Assembly: GCA_029706075.1 (NCBI GenBank)
Contig: JAINUG010000007.1
Location: 7,441,501 to 7,505,500 of the forward strand
DNA from: Aldrovandia affinis
Taxonomy: Eukaryota; Chordata; Actinopteri; Notacanthiformes; Halosauridae
Reading direction: 5' to 3'
Length of the DNA: 64,000 nt
Made by a program: the position numbers and the translations under genes. The notes under the pieces are model-generated. The model had not been told where the DNA came from. It was given only the letters and a program-made list of their open reading frames with translations, and did no database searches. Below are positions 12,211 through 24,452 of this stretch, piece by piece. The first letter of the stretch is position 1, and each line of letters starts with the position of its first letter.

Positions 12211-15200
12211 TACCTCCCTCTCTCAATATTGGGGTGGAAACGGCCCCCTCTTCCCCCCCAAATCTACGCCTATGTGTCCTACAGAAGTGTCAAAAGACAG
12301 ATTTTCTGCCTACTTACAAATCAATCAGTATGATTACGTGGGTGTGTACAGCACCAACTGCTAACTAGTCTAATACACTGCAATATGCACCTAATTTGTG
12401 GAAATTGAATGATTATTTGAAATCTTAATCCATTGATTGTATGCATGATTGTATGCATGCTTACTGAAGCTGTGGTCCTATATAGAATACTGGCAGATTG
12501 TCTGATGGTCTAAAAGAGATTATTACATCCATTGACAGTAATATACACATTTTAAAAAGTATCATGATGCTTCATTGGCTTGTGGTGGCTATATAATTGT
12601 AAAGATATGGAAGATTCAATATAGGCCACTAGTATTGTTTTCAAAATGCGACAACAAATAACCTACAAGTGTCAGACACATTTGCATATTCTTTTAATTC
12701 ACCATATGGTAACCTTGCCACTTACTGAGCTTGTTTGATCTCTTGATAATCTCCTCTGATTTCAACCATTGTATTGTAACCATTGTGTACCAATATTTAA
12801 ATGAAAGGAAAAAAGCCAAAAAGTGTGCTGATACTCTGGTGGCTTGGTGTGTTTTTCACACACTAGGTTCCTTTCTGATAATTTTGTTCCATACACAAAA
12901 TCCATATACAAATCCATACAAATCATCATGTACACCAAATTGCATGGCAAAAGATTGTGTGGATCATATTTTGAGTCCGTACTTAATATTAGAATGCTAA
13001 TATTATTTATGCTAATAAATAACCCCCCAGCCTTCTGTTTACTTTGAGTTTCCCAATTAACTCTAAAAGGCTAAATGATTTTTATCAATAGGTTTTACAA
13101 CCATTTGGTAAACATTCCATCTTTAAACATAAATATAGGAAAGTGGTGGAAGATCCTTTACCTTGTCTTTGTTCTTACTAAGTTTCCTTTAGTGCATTAT
13201 AGCCTGATGTAATCTTTTACTTGACGATTACAGGCATGATGAAATTAAATTCTGTCATAAATTAATATCTTTTAAAACTACAGTTTAGGATTATCATGGT
13301 TGGATAAAATATAGAACCTGCATAATGCAATAACATATAAACACAAAATAATTATTCATGTTTCACAATCATCACCTAATCCAAAGTACAGAACTGACAA
13401 CCAAAGCGTTCTTAATGCTTGCTAATCTTATTCCGTCGTACACAGAAAGCCTTGGCTGCTAAGCAATTCAAAGAACAGGTGCATTGAAATCCGCGCAGAC
13501 TGAAACGCTTTGTTCAAAGAGATATGGCTTTTTTTCATTTGAAAAAGGGGGGCTAGGTTTAATGCAAAGTTAATATCGATTTAATGCTTGTCAATTGCCT
13601 TCTATATCTGGTGGCATCGCTAATCCTTTCAATGCACAACAGTTCCCGGACTTACTCTTAAACAGATGCTGCCAGTTCAGACTTTAACAGGGCTCAGCCC
13701 GCACGAGGATCAGACTTACTCAAGGCGTTAAGACAAAGCTCGCGCTTTCCCTGAAGGCTTTATACAGACTGTAACTATTGTCAAATTAATTGTTTATCAT
13801 GCTCATTTGATGAATCTATACACTTAGAATTTCATGCACATGTTTGTCAAAATTTTCGTTTTTAATTTCAAGCTGAGAATGATTTCAACGGTAATAGGCT
13901 TATAAATAGTTGAATTTCGTTTTAAACATGCATGCATTAATTCTGTCATTGTATACCTATATGTATACATGGCCTTTTGTTTCTTGCGAGGAATAAGACA
14001 CAGAATTGAAAAGGTTCGGCGTTAGTTTTGAACGATGGAAAAACAAAACCTAATTTTCCTCACACAATAATTTGGAGCACCTGTTTAAGAATAACCTTGA
14101 CGGTATCTCGGCAAACAGTCCCAGATGTTAAAGAGATTATTTGAAAAATGAATTGTTTCTCAAAATGTAAACACTGTACCCTTCGTCTTGCAAAAACATG
14201 TAGAAAGATTCGCCTTTCTTTCAAAGCAGCCAAACATTTTTGACAATTGGAAGTTTAAACAATTTTATTGTTTTGAAAAGGAAAATAAGCTTCAATCTGT
14301 TCATTTACTTCCCTTCCACACACCCACGGAACCAATAAAAAGTGAGAGAATGAAAAACAGTTAACCACCTGTCAGGCTATAGTACAACAATAAAGCAATT
14401 CAAAAAGAGCTTTTCAAACATGGGTAATATATTTGTTCAGTCATTCACTTAATGAAGCTGATAGATGTGATGCAAAACAATGGTCTAGTTAATCTATTTA
14501 GTAAAATGTAAAATGTTCAGAGGGGTTTTTTTTGCATTAAGGTCTACGTTGCTGTAGAACATTTTAATTTCAATGCAGTCGATTCTTGTGCGGGATGCAC
14601 GGAGGAGGGGGGTATAGACATTCTCTTTGGATATAATATCTCAGAAATGTGTTTTTAATGGATTTAATTTAGCCCGCCAGCTGTTTTGCGCTATTTGGTT
14701 AAAGGAAAACAAACGTGCCAACCTGGGAAAGCTAGTTGAAATTAGTTTCGGTCACTGAGGCTAAGCTATATTTCCCGGAAACCATCTGCTTGATTGGCAC
14801 AATAGAGGGATTTTCCGAGTAAAGTAAAGGAATAAGAAAAAGCTTTGAACGTCTAACAATGACTCATTTTTTCGTCGTGAATTGTGAAGGTGTTGTGTTA
14901 GGTGTCTTAATATGTCTGCCCCAGACTGCACAGCTTTGGCCCACTCCAAAATCCTCAAGCAAATCTGATGTTTTTAAAAAGAGAAAAAGTGAATGCAGGC
15001 GTTCTACTTTTATTTAACTCAGCGCAGTACTTTAAATTCAGACATACATGTTTAAGTCAAATAGAGTATTACTTTGAATATCTCGAGTGTATAAACTTTT
15101 TTAAAAACTGGCTATGATGTAGGCTATTTTACCAAAAGCAATACAGTACAATGAGGATCATGTTAATCAGGGAGACTAAACTTAATCATTGTCACGAGGT

Positions 15201-18200
15201 TTCAGTGAACTCGTTTCACTGCAATAAAAATAATAAATAATGCCAAATGAAGTAATATTATATACATTTAGTCAATTATGTCCCCAACGATCCATACATT
15301 TTATTTTAATTAGATGTCTTCACAAGCTCATTAAACCCAATCAATTAAACCAATCCCTTAATTATATCACATTAAACTGCAGTTTCACTCTACACACAAC
15401 TACACTAAGAAATGTTACTTAATCCTCTTCGTTCCTAAAGGAAAATATGGCAACTAGATATGTAACCCAACTACCCATAAATCCATGTGTTTTTAACGGA
15501 TCGGTCACAACTAATCAACTCTGCTATTTTCAGCTTCAATAAATCAGGGGGAAATTACGAATTATCATAGCAAACGCATAATATTTCTCAACGGTGTTAA
15601 TCACAAACAATTTGGTCAGTGTAGCTATAACATTATTTTAAAATAAAACACATTTGAAAGGGAAAAGGCTGACAACACATAGCCTATATTCCCATTGTTT
15701 GGGAACCCAATCGTAAAATCAGTCCGTTGGAGAACACGTGCAAAATATCTCATCGTTTGTAAAATATTCCAAATAGTCAAACACAAGTTTGATTTATCTA
15801 CCGTTCCTATAAGAAGCCTACAACGCATAATTTCATGGAGATTTGCTCGTGATGTGATTTTGCTTGTGACATATGCGGGGATTCAAACGTTCCTTCCCCT
15901 CACTTCTGCGAACTGCATTCAAAGAAGATGAGTTGACTTTTAAGAAATAAATGTGAAGATAACCACTTTTAAATGAATGGCCGGGGGAACAAAACGGATA
16001 GAACAGTGGTCAAACGCTATTAGTCACAGGTCTTAGCTTTAGACTTCAGAATTCACTTCTCTTAAATGATCAGACAGAGAAGAACGCTGCCGAAAGCGAC
16101 TCCTGCGAAAAATTAAAAAAACCTTTTGTCGTCTTTTCCTGCTTTATTATCAGTTTTCATTCAATAGGCGCTTATCATTTTTGCTCCTGCAGCTCGCAAG
16201 CAATACTTTAAAATTGAGCTGAGACAAACCATATTAAGCTGAATCCACGTGTGGCGCAGCGTGGGTCTGACCCACGCAGCAAACAATAGCTTCCTCCTTT
16301 CTTGAAATCAGCGAAACTAGCCGCACTAGGTCTTCAGAAAAAAAGATTCCAATTTACATACGAACTATAGCTGCATAGAGTTAATCACGCCAATAGGTCA
16401 TAACCGATTAAAGGCGATTTATACAGTAAAAATAAAGGTACTTATTTTCAATCCTTTTATTACCTTTTATAGTTTGTTGTTTAGAATTTGGATTTAAAAT
16501 CTTTCAAATTGTAGGCAGACTACAGTGGACGATGATGAGACGTCGAACGTTACTAACCATTAAGAAAACAAGACTAATTTGCATTATTTACATACCATAG
16601 CTATGTTTATGTTATAAACACAGCTCACCATCCGTCTGAACACGGGCGTTTAAAAACATATTAATAGCCTATCATTGAGGCAGAATTTGTATCTTTAAGG
16701 GGATAATTAGCCTATTAACAGGCTAGTAATTTGGAGGCTGCAAATACAACAATAAAATGTGTTTCTTAGCAGGTGTAAATATTTGTAAGTTATTCGTCTG
16801 ATTAGATATTGTTTCAGTTCAGTGAACCTGTGGCAAAAACAAAATAAAATAAAATAGGAAATGTATTATTCAAGTTAACTTCATATATATTTGTAACTAT
16901 TTGGTAAATGAGTTTCATAGTGTACAGGCATGAATTATCTTTAGGCATTGTGAGCGCAATTTGGGCGTTTATTTGTCAGCGAAAAGAGGTTCCTTGACAA
17001 AAAGGGAAACGGAACAGTTGGTAGGCCTACGTGTGTGATACATTCAATGTCTCTTTAATTTGAGTTTAATATGTGGTTTAAGAGGTATTTTCATATAAAT
17101 GTGTTATAGATCACAGATGCACTCGTATTCAATGGTTAAAGCAGCAGAACAAAAACGGCCGTATAAATAAAGCTGGATAAAAAGAATTTTCAGAAAGCTT
17201 TGTGTTGGGAAAAGAAAGAGAGAAAACAGCTGAGGGTGACAGTTAGTTCATGCTTAATAGGATAAGAGCTGCATGGCTAAGACTGCACACTTCTCATTGC
17301 AAATGTTCAGCGGAGCTCGCGAAATGAATGGAGACTTTTCAAACCCATAATATTTAACACATCTGTTAAAGCCTTCTGTGACCAGAAATCCTTTTAATAC
17401 ATTATTCCATAACGAAGATCGGATTTAATGTTCTATAAAGACTACCAAAGATTTTTAGAAATGTATAAAACCCCGAAGCAAATTCGACGTCATTCATTTA
17501 CGAAAAATTACGTTCTTAAACTAACTAAAGTAACTTAAACGAACTAAACCAATGGTCAAGAGGAGTAAATATTAATTTAATTACGGGATACATTAAAACG
17601 ATATTGAATGTTAATAATAATAACAAAACAATAGCTTTATAATATTAATAAGCCTAATAGTAGCTATTACCCTTTTCTCATACAAATTAGCAAAAGGTTA
17701 AATCCAGTGCATGTAAGCTTGTAAAATAGTCATTATTTAGCGTTTTAGCCAAACAAAATTGCTAAAACGGTTAAACTGCGTAGGCCTATATCTATTTCAA
17801 ATTTGAAGAGTATTCCAACTGCCATTGACAAAACCAACGAAGAAATATTAATTAGCCTAATAGGCTAATTAATTAATAAGTTATAGGACAGTGTGGATTG
17901 TTTGACAAATAACTAGTGCTATACAAAGTCCAGAACATAGTTGTTTGGTTGGGGCTAAGAGAATTGGTTTATTTGGAAATTGGTTCATTTAAATCTAAAT
18001 GGTTATACCACCCAGTTATACTTCAAACATTTTGGTCCACCGTATTTACAATGGCCTGTCGTTTTTGATAGGCCTACATATTGATCGATTTTGCATATAC
18101 AGCAGGAGTTCAAATAGCCTACTTTTAGCGAATTTCTTTAATTAATTTCTCATTTGCTAGGCAGAATGACGTTTGAAACTTTAAAATTGCCTTTTAATTA

Positions 18201-18340
18201 GCCTATCTGCGCTTTCAAACAAAAACCTTGATGTGATACTATACATCAACCTATACCAAAGAGGCGGTGAATATGCAAATTTGATGACTACACTCTCTTT
18301 GTTAAAAGAACATTGTCTATTGCTTACTTATATAGTCTAA
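12211..18340. other. Upstream intergenic region of dbx1; no gene recognised
   Basis: About 6 kb of AT-rich DNA without recognisable coding exons or transposons. Being directly upstream of a developmental homeobox gene it is a natural place for enhancers, but I cannot identify any from sequence alone. Candidate clusters of factor sites include a CTTTGTTCAAAG palindrome with a CAGGTG E-box in 13475-13520, and TAAT-rich stretches near 16700 and 18140-18210. Confidence 0.4.
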
Positions 18341-18341
18341 T

Positions 18342-18480
18342 CCAATCATAAATATCGCCCTTGGACCAATCAGTGCGCTCAGATTCCCGGCTGAAAGAAA
18401 CTCATGTGGAGAACTTCGTTGAACCTCATTGTTAGAGCTGTCACTTTTGAAGGCGCTTTGCTAAGCAGTACACTATAAAA
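18342..18480 (+). promoter_or_regulatory. dbx1 core promoter: two CCAAT boxes and a TATA box
   Basis: Two CCAATCA boxes lie at 18342-18348 and 18366-18372 and a TATAAAA box at 18474-18480, in normal spacing and orientation for transcription starting near 18505, about 100 bases before the dbx1 start codon. Just upstream are an octamer ATGCAAAT (18273-18280) and a CATTGT (18311-18316), possible POU and SOX sites. Confidence 0.65.
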
Positions 18481-18603
18481 CCCGTCATCGAGTGAGAACA
18501 GCCAGAAGAGTACTGCAAGTCTTTCCGCTTGGATCCTAACGGAAAAATCTCCTGCAATCAAAAAGGGTGTTTCATATATTGTTTTTCCATCGGCTTTCAA
18601 GCG

Positions 18604-18612
18604 ATGCAATGA
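18604..18612 (+). promoter_or_regulatory. Two-codon uORF overlapping the dbx1 start codon
   Basis: ATG CAA TGA lies five bases ahead of the dbx1 start. Its stop TGA (18610-18612) overlaps the main ATG (18609-18611) as ATGA, and the next in-frame dbx1 ATG begins at 18612. The layout could allow termination-reinitiation or leaky scanning. That it is translated is inference. Confidence 0.45.
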
Positions 18613-18972
18613 TGTTCCCAAGTGTTATTGCGCCACCGGCGATGTATCCGGGTTTTCTGCGGCCGTCAGCAGCTCTGACACTGCCCCAGTCCTTGCAATC
18701 AACGTTCACCACTCACTCCAGCTTTTTAGTGGAGGATCTGCTGCGGATCAGCCGACCGGCTACCTACTTGCATCGGACAGTTCCTTCGCCAAGTGTTTCT
18801 CCGCCGACATCGGGAAGCACCACTCTCAGCGCCGCTTTGGCTGATCGCGTTAGCACTTGCACCTCTTTGTCAAGCGGAACATGCTCGGCACAAACCTCGC
18901 TTTCCACCAGCAGTGACCCCAACTATTTGAAGTTTGGAGTTAACGCCATCCTGGCACCATCAACGAGAAATG
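18609..18972 (+). CDS. dbx1: dbx1 coding exon 1
   Basis: 364 bases from ATG to the donor G|GTAGGG, ending in phase 1 (AAT G). Encodes residues 1-121 including the eh1-like motif. Two adjacent ATGs (18609 and 18612) give the conserved MMF start. A two-codon upstream reading frame overlaps it. Confidence 0.93.
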
Positions 18973-21491
18973 GTAGGGCTTTTTTCTCTTGATATGTTTT
19001 CCTTGATACATCTATTTGAAATATTCTAGTCTCTAAGATTTACACAAATACTACATTAATGCCAATACTGAAGCATCCACACGGTCGCACATTGATGAAG
19101 ATACGAATAAGAAATCATGTTTATGAAGATTTGAAGATAGCATTGTCACATAGACCAACTGCAAACGCATGGTGGCGATACTAAAATACTGTAGCTATTA
19201 TTTATATATTTATTTATTTTTACAATTTACAAGTTGTGTTTGGATATGATGCAATTTCTTGTCATACGTTCAATTAATAGCTTGTTTCATTTTTTCCCTG
19301 CAGAATCGTCGCCTTCTTCCGTCCAGTGCCTGCACCCGAAAGCGTTCCCTTTGCCCTATTTTGACGGATCGTTCCATCCATTCATCAGATCCTCCTACTT
19401 TCCAGGTAGGTCTCCGGGAGTATGCATTTATTTATCTTTATTTAGCGTTCTTTCACACATACTCTGTTTCCCAACGGATTTAGGGAGGTAGCTATACAGA
19501 CTGGTTCAGAGGTTGGAAGCAGTACAACACTGTGAAATCAGTCTCGCCAATTTGATGCCCTATTTAGCAGAAGCGCTGACTGCTGACACTGCACCGTTTC
19601 CCCTATAATCTACAAATTAGCCGGATTTTTCATGGTCCAAATTTGAGGCGGGTCCCTTCTCACAGAAAAACTGCTGGCATCTCTTCATGGCCCCGGTTTT
19701 CCCACAGAGCAAGTGCACTTAGCCACTGATTGCTAACAAAGCTTTCAGCACCATGACCAATTGGCCAGCTCCCTCCGGGCAGCCACACGCAGACCCGGCG
19801 TTGACTTTACCATGCAGCTGATAGGCATTTACCAGTCATGGACTAATTCCCCATTAGGGGCTATTCACTGTTTCAATATTCTCACAAGACCACATACAGT
19901 GTTATGCGTGTTTATGGGAAGTCCAGGCATGAGATATATAAAGTTCGCCATCAATGGTTGAGAAATCTGTTAGAATTAGGCTATTTACTTTATCTTTATA
20001 AAGATGATAATAAAAAAACGACACAGCACAATGTTATATCGTGAGCATGATTACATGTTTTAAATTGTTAAACTGCTGTGTAAACATTATCTGAAATGTA
20101 CAATTATACATAGGCTTATATATCATTTTACGGTCGAAAATAAATGATCACTATGTTACAAAACGCTGTGAAACTGAACATACCTATGGTTTAAATACCT
20201 GCTGCCGTTGCAATAAAGCAGGCCTCTCAACTGAGAGGCATAAAGAATAATCTTTTTGAAAAGTCTATAAAGTCGCTCGATCGTCCTTTCATTCAGACTA
20301 ATGATAATAGAATGTGGTTCTTTTCATAGCTGTGTGAATAATTCAACAAAAACAACTTGAGCTTTATGAATAGCTTTTCGTGTTCATTTAATGAAAATGA
20401 TTTGGGGGCAAAAATGGGCCCCAGTCATCAGTATTCTCCAAATGATTTTGGCATGCAGTTGTGTTTAGTTTGAAAGTGTAAATCTCCTTTGTTACAATAA
20501 TATATGGCTTTCGCTGCCTGTCCTGGGTCTTTTTCTGTTAGTTCATTACTACACAATTACCGTTCACGCTTCATTAGCGCCTCTATCTTTCATTGGAATT
20601 CTGTTAAAGGATACTCTCCCTTTTTACCATACCAATGCTATTGGGAACCAAGCAATGTGCTAATTAGTTGCTTCATGCCATTTCACTCAAACGGAATGCT
20701 ATTTAATAACTTGAAAACGTCTTCAATATTTATACATTTTAAAACATAAATGATTGAAAGCAACATGAATGAAAAACAACACGAATTACGTCATCACAAC
20801 TTTCATCCTACTGCCTACATTAATGACTGTTATGTTCTTAACTTTATAAAGTGCCAGCTCTTATTTTTGTTTGTTTGTTTCTGTTTTAGCCTCTTCCTCG
20901 GTCGTGCCTATCCCTGGAACTTTCTCATGGCCGCTTGTGACGAGAGGGAAGCCCCGAAGGGGGATGCTCCGGCGGGCGGTGTTTTCTGACGTTCAGCGCA
21001 AAGCCCTTGAGAAAATGTTCCAGAAACAGAAATACATCAGCAAACCCGACAGAAAGAAGCTCGCAACGAAACTTAGTCTTAAAGACTCACAGGTAAATAC
21101 CATTACGGAGTCCTCGTCAAAAATCACATTTTACAGCTAATTCTATGTCGTGATTTTCTCACATCTCATTTGTTTTTTTCTCCGCCAGGTGAAAATTTGG
21201 TTTCAAAACCGAAGAATGAAATGGCGGAATTCCAAAGAAAGGGAATTGTTGTCTTCCGGAGGGTGCAGGGAGCAAACGCTTCCCACAAAAATGAACCCTC
21301 ACCCCGACCTCAGCGACGTTGGAAAGAAGTCGTCGGGGGACGAGGAGAGTTTGGGCAGAGAGAGCCCGAGCGCGGCCTTCTGCCACTCGCCCACGGAGAA
21401 CAGCATCGAGTCACACCTCTCCTCCCCGTCCCACTGCAGCAAACATTCAGACTTTTCAGACTCCGAAGATGAAGAAATCACAGTTTCTTAA
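18609..21491 (+). CDS. dbx1: dbx1, developing brain homeobox 1 (four coding exons)
   Basis: Homeodomain transcription factor of neural progenitors; in vertebrates Dbx1 specifies ventral interneuron domains, acting mainly as a repressor in the nucleus. Exons 18609-18972, 19304-19405, 20890-21092 and 21189-21491 join in phase (GT-AG introns) into 323 residues, in the family size range. The start [14 protein letters not shown] is the conserved Dbx1 N-terminus. FLVEDLLRI at residues 39-47 is an eh1-like Groucho-binding motif. The homeodomain spans about residues 180-239, with [17 protein letters not shown] in helix 1 and [14 protein letters not shown] in helix 3. The intron between Q44 and V45 of the homeodomain is the Dbx position. 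The C-terminus ends [11 protein letters not shown]. Whether this is the a or b teleost co-orthologue cannot be decided here. Confidence 0.96.
19304..19405 (+). CDS. dbx1: dbx1 coding exon 2
   Basis: 102 bases between acceptor TTTTTCCCTGCAG and donor CCAG|GTAGGT, phase 1 in and 1 out. Encodes the conserved [20 protein letters not shown] region. The preceding intron is 331 bases. Confidence 0.92.
20890..21092 (+). CDS. dbx1: dbx1 coding exon 3 (homeodomain helices 1-2)
   Basis: 203 bases between acceptor TCTGTTTTAG and donor CACAG|GTAAAT. Encodes [16 protein letters not shown], then the homeodomain up to KLSLKDSQ. The preceding intron (19406-20889) is 1484 bases with no recognised transposon; it contains a CTCCTTTGTTACAATAAT stretch near 20490 with back-to-back SOX-like sites. 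Confidence 0.93.
21189..21491 (+). CDS. dbx1: dbx1 coding exon 4 (homeodomain helix 3 and C-terminus)
   Basis: 303 bases from acceptor TCTCCGCCAG to the TAA at 21489-21491. Encodes [19 protein letters not shown], the conserved [16 protein letters not shown] segment and a serine-rich acidic tail. The preceding intron is only 96 bases. Confidence 0.94.
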   Translation: MKIWFQNRRMKWRNSKERELLSSGGCREQTLPTKMNPHPDLSDVGKKSSGDEESLGRESPSAAFCHSPTENSIESHLSSPSHCSKHSDFSDSEDEEITVS

Positions 21492-21980
21492 TCTAAACAA
21501 TAAAATAAATAATGTTTATATATAGCTGATCTTTATATATAGCGTGTATACAAATTATGTAATCAAACTAAATGTAAGAGGATGTATCCCTTAATATAGA
21601 CGCAGACGTTCCCAATAATTTAATATTTTTCTTTTTCACTTTCTATAAGCTATTTTGCAGTGTTGAATCCAGAGATTTGTATGGGCAGCTATACTTGTGC
21701 GCACAAACATTTAATTGTTTATTTTAAGGGATATACTTCTTTGAAATAACTTGCTGTGTTTGCACAGCTTTTTTGAATTGTACAGTATTATGTACAAATA
21801 TTTTTTGTATGGAAATTTTATACCAAGAGTATTATGAGTACGGCTTTTTACATTAGAGACGATTTAACTAAGCAATGTAGACTTTAAATGTGTAACTTAT
21901 GAAAACATATATTTTGTATGCCTCTGTATATATTCTAAATGTTTTGTACAAACGCCAAATAAATTGTAGAAAATGCAAAC
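21492..21980 (+). terminator. dbx1 3' UTR with poly(A) signals
   Basis: AT-rich untranslated stretch after the dbx1 stop. AATAAA at 21958-21963 is the likely poly(A) signal. An early AATAAA just after the stop (21499-21504) could give a very short 3' UTR. Confidence 0.6.
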
Positions 21981-22149
21981 GAACACGAATGAACCGAAGT
22001 TGTCCATTTTCATTTGATGAATCTCAGTATTCATTAAAATATTTTGTTTTATTATGCACACATACAATATGTTAACTTATAACCAGTTTGTGATTTTTTT
22101 TATATATCTAGGACTCTACATAGCAAGCTCTGTCTTATATAGCCCAATG

Positions 22150-22310
22150 ATTCGTAAAAATCCAAGGCATTTTGCAAATGAAAAACGTCCAGGACACAAG
22201 ATACACAGAGTGGTCAATGCCTGGAATAGCTTGCCAGGTCATGTAGTAAAGGCAGAAACAGACAGAGCCTGTTCTCGTCATTATGTATTCTTGTGTTTTT
22301 AAGATCTGAT
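22150..22310 (+). mobile_element. Small 3' fragment of the CR1-like LINE family
   Basis: Encodes the family's C-terminal motif [17 protein letters not shown] (about 22208-22260) and a degenerate tail with TTCTCGTCATTATG. It has internal deletions relative to the copy at 25165-25543. Confidence 0.65.
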
Positions 22311-23966
22311 ATTAGTCTACTGGGGTTCACTTAGGCCTACATTTGTAATATGCTCGTTGTTTCTGTGTAAGGAGCTATAAATGATGGCGAAGTTCTAGTA
22401 ATTGAAAATTCACTGAAGCCATGTGTCACACTAACAAGAGCAGGACTGAAAACACAATCTTACAGATTTAAAAAGAATAAAGCATAAAGCACGAGAAATG
22501 ATGAGAATTCAATTTGCACGTAATTCTAATGGCTCCCACGTGAATGCTATCAGGAGAAGCACTCGACACAGCAGCCTTGCTCTCAAAGTATCGTTGTAGC
22601 TCTCACCCTTTCAGAACCTCTGGGAGTACAGATTCCCGAAAGTATTCCTTTGCCAAAATTATCTTTAAGAAACCTAATTTAGAAAACATTGAAATTAAGC
22701 ACATAGCTCCCTCCCACCCACCCACCCCATAATTTAAAGTAAACTTAAAACAGAGCAGCACAAATGTTTGTATAAAAACAAATACATGTTTGTCACATTA
22801 CATGCAGTGATACAATTCTGTAACAATTTTTCAAAATAAACAAAATACAAGCAGGACAATTGTATTAAGGTGCATGAGGTAACAATTTTTATCAACTAGG
22901 TATTTTCTCTCATCATACTCTGAAAGCTGTCCAGTATATTATATAAGGGGGCATTGATTTAGCACCAAGCCAAACCTTTTCTATCTCTTAAACTGGCTTT
23001 GATGATAAAGATACAAATTTCCTGTGCTGTCCAAAGCCAACTCTGAACTTTGACAATTGTGCAAACGTCTAGAAACAAGCTGCTCCACATTCAGCTGCAA
23101 ATCAATTATATGGATTGTTATAATTGCTTAATGTCTGCCAAATCTCTGCAAGATTCTAAGGAAATGGCACTAATGCAGGTTAATGCAAGTATTATTAAAG
23201 AAGTAAGGCACCGTTTTGAAGTTTAGCATCAAAAAGATGTTCACTGAAGCTTGTACTGCTCACGTGAGAGAATGCACATCGTTGTTGAAATATGCAGATT
23301 TCTCCTGCTACAATGTGTGTGTGTGAGACAGTGTGTGCCTGTGTGTGTGTAGGCTCTGAAAAGAAAGTACTACAATAGTGGAAGTGTTTTATGCCAACAG
23401 GAGATAGAATGATACATGAAGTAATGGGAACAGGTGAAAATGTGCACACAGAGTACTGGTTTAAAAAACAAACAGTCAAACTGGTTGTCTTTCTAACAAA
23501 TCCACCATAAAAAGAGTCTACACAGTCTAAGCCTTAAATATTTTCCCATAGTAAGAGTTTTCATTGGGTGCAACGATCACATTTACGTCTCGCTGCATTG
23601 ACTCTGTTAATTGAAGTTGCAGCACATTCAGTTCACACTTTCTGGTTCATACTCAGGCACCGTGATGTGTAGTTTTTAAAACTTGTCATGTTAGTTAAGT
23701 ATGCCACTGCCTACATTTACCCATGTCCAAACCATAGTGACATCACAAGCCACCCAGACAATATTAAACCGACAGAAAACACTGTATCAAATGCATGAAT
23801 AAGTGCACCCAAAGCCAGAAAATGAATGGACCTGACAAAGCTAATTACAAACCCAGAGTAAATATCACGAGTTTCAGATATTGATATTCACAAATTGTTC
23901 AGCAGTGGATTAACAGTTTGGAACTGCTGTCATAAAACACTTTGAGGGGGGGATTATGTGATTCTG
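22311..23966. other. Intergenic, no gene recognised; GT-rich tract
   Basis: No coding exon or known repeat identified. Contains a short GT/GA-rich stretch at about 23313-23352. The open frames here are short and unsupported. Confidence 0.45.
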
Positions 23967-24103
23967 TGTAGCTCAGTAGGTAGAGCATTGTGCTGACAAT
24001 GCTTAGGTTGTGGGTTCAATTCCCATTGGGACCACATATACTGAAAACTGTATGCATTCACTACTGTAAGTCACTTTGGATAAAAGCGTCTGCTAAATGT
24101 CAT
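23967..24103 (+). mobile_element. tRNA-derived SINE with L2-like tail
   Basis: The head reads as a tRNA-like pol III promoter: A box TAGCTCAGTAGG and B box GGTTCAATTCC at normal spacing. Instead of tRNA ends it runs into TAAGTCACTTTGGATAAAAG and GTCTGCTAAATGT, the 3' tail shared with fish L2-type LINEs. That tail shows it is a SINE mobilised by such a LINE and not a tRNA gene. Confidence 0.8.
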
Positions 24104-24104
24104 A

Positions 24105-24452
24105 CACTACCAGTCAAAAGTTTTAGAACACCCCCATTTTCCAGTTTTTACCTAAATGTAAGCAGTTAAAGTCTAGTGAAGAACCTGAAATGGTACAAAG
24201 GTAAGCGGTAAACTGCCAGAGGTTATAAAATTAAAAAAAAAAAAATTTACGTTACAAAAAACTGAAAAATAATGTACATTTCAGAGTTTAAAAAAGGCCC
24301 TTTTCAGTGAACAAGTAATGGGTTAATGTGGGTTAACAGTCACTCTGTGCAAGTCGCCGACTCTGGATTCAGAGAAAGAGCCCCAGACCATCACGCTTCC
24401 TCCTCCATGTTTGACAGTTGGTGTCACATACTGAGGAATCATCCTGTCGCCT
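24105..24452 (-). mobile_element. Tc1-like transposon remnant
   Basis: After a TA at 24103-24104 the sequence CACTACCAGTCAAAAGTTTT is a Tc1-type inverted repeat of fish. At about 24340-24450 the minus strand encodes transposase block [15 protein letters not shown]. The remainder is lost and the other inverted repeat is missing. Confidence 0.65.

Noticed and set aside
23967-24035. A tRNA gene, from good A and B boxes
   Set aside because: The sequence runs into the LINE-type tail TAAGTCACTTTGGATAAAAG with no tRNA 3' half, so it is a SINE.
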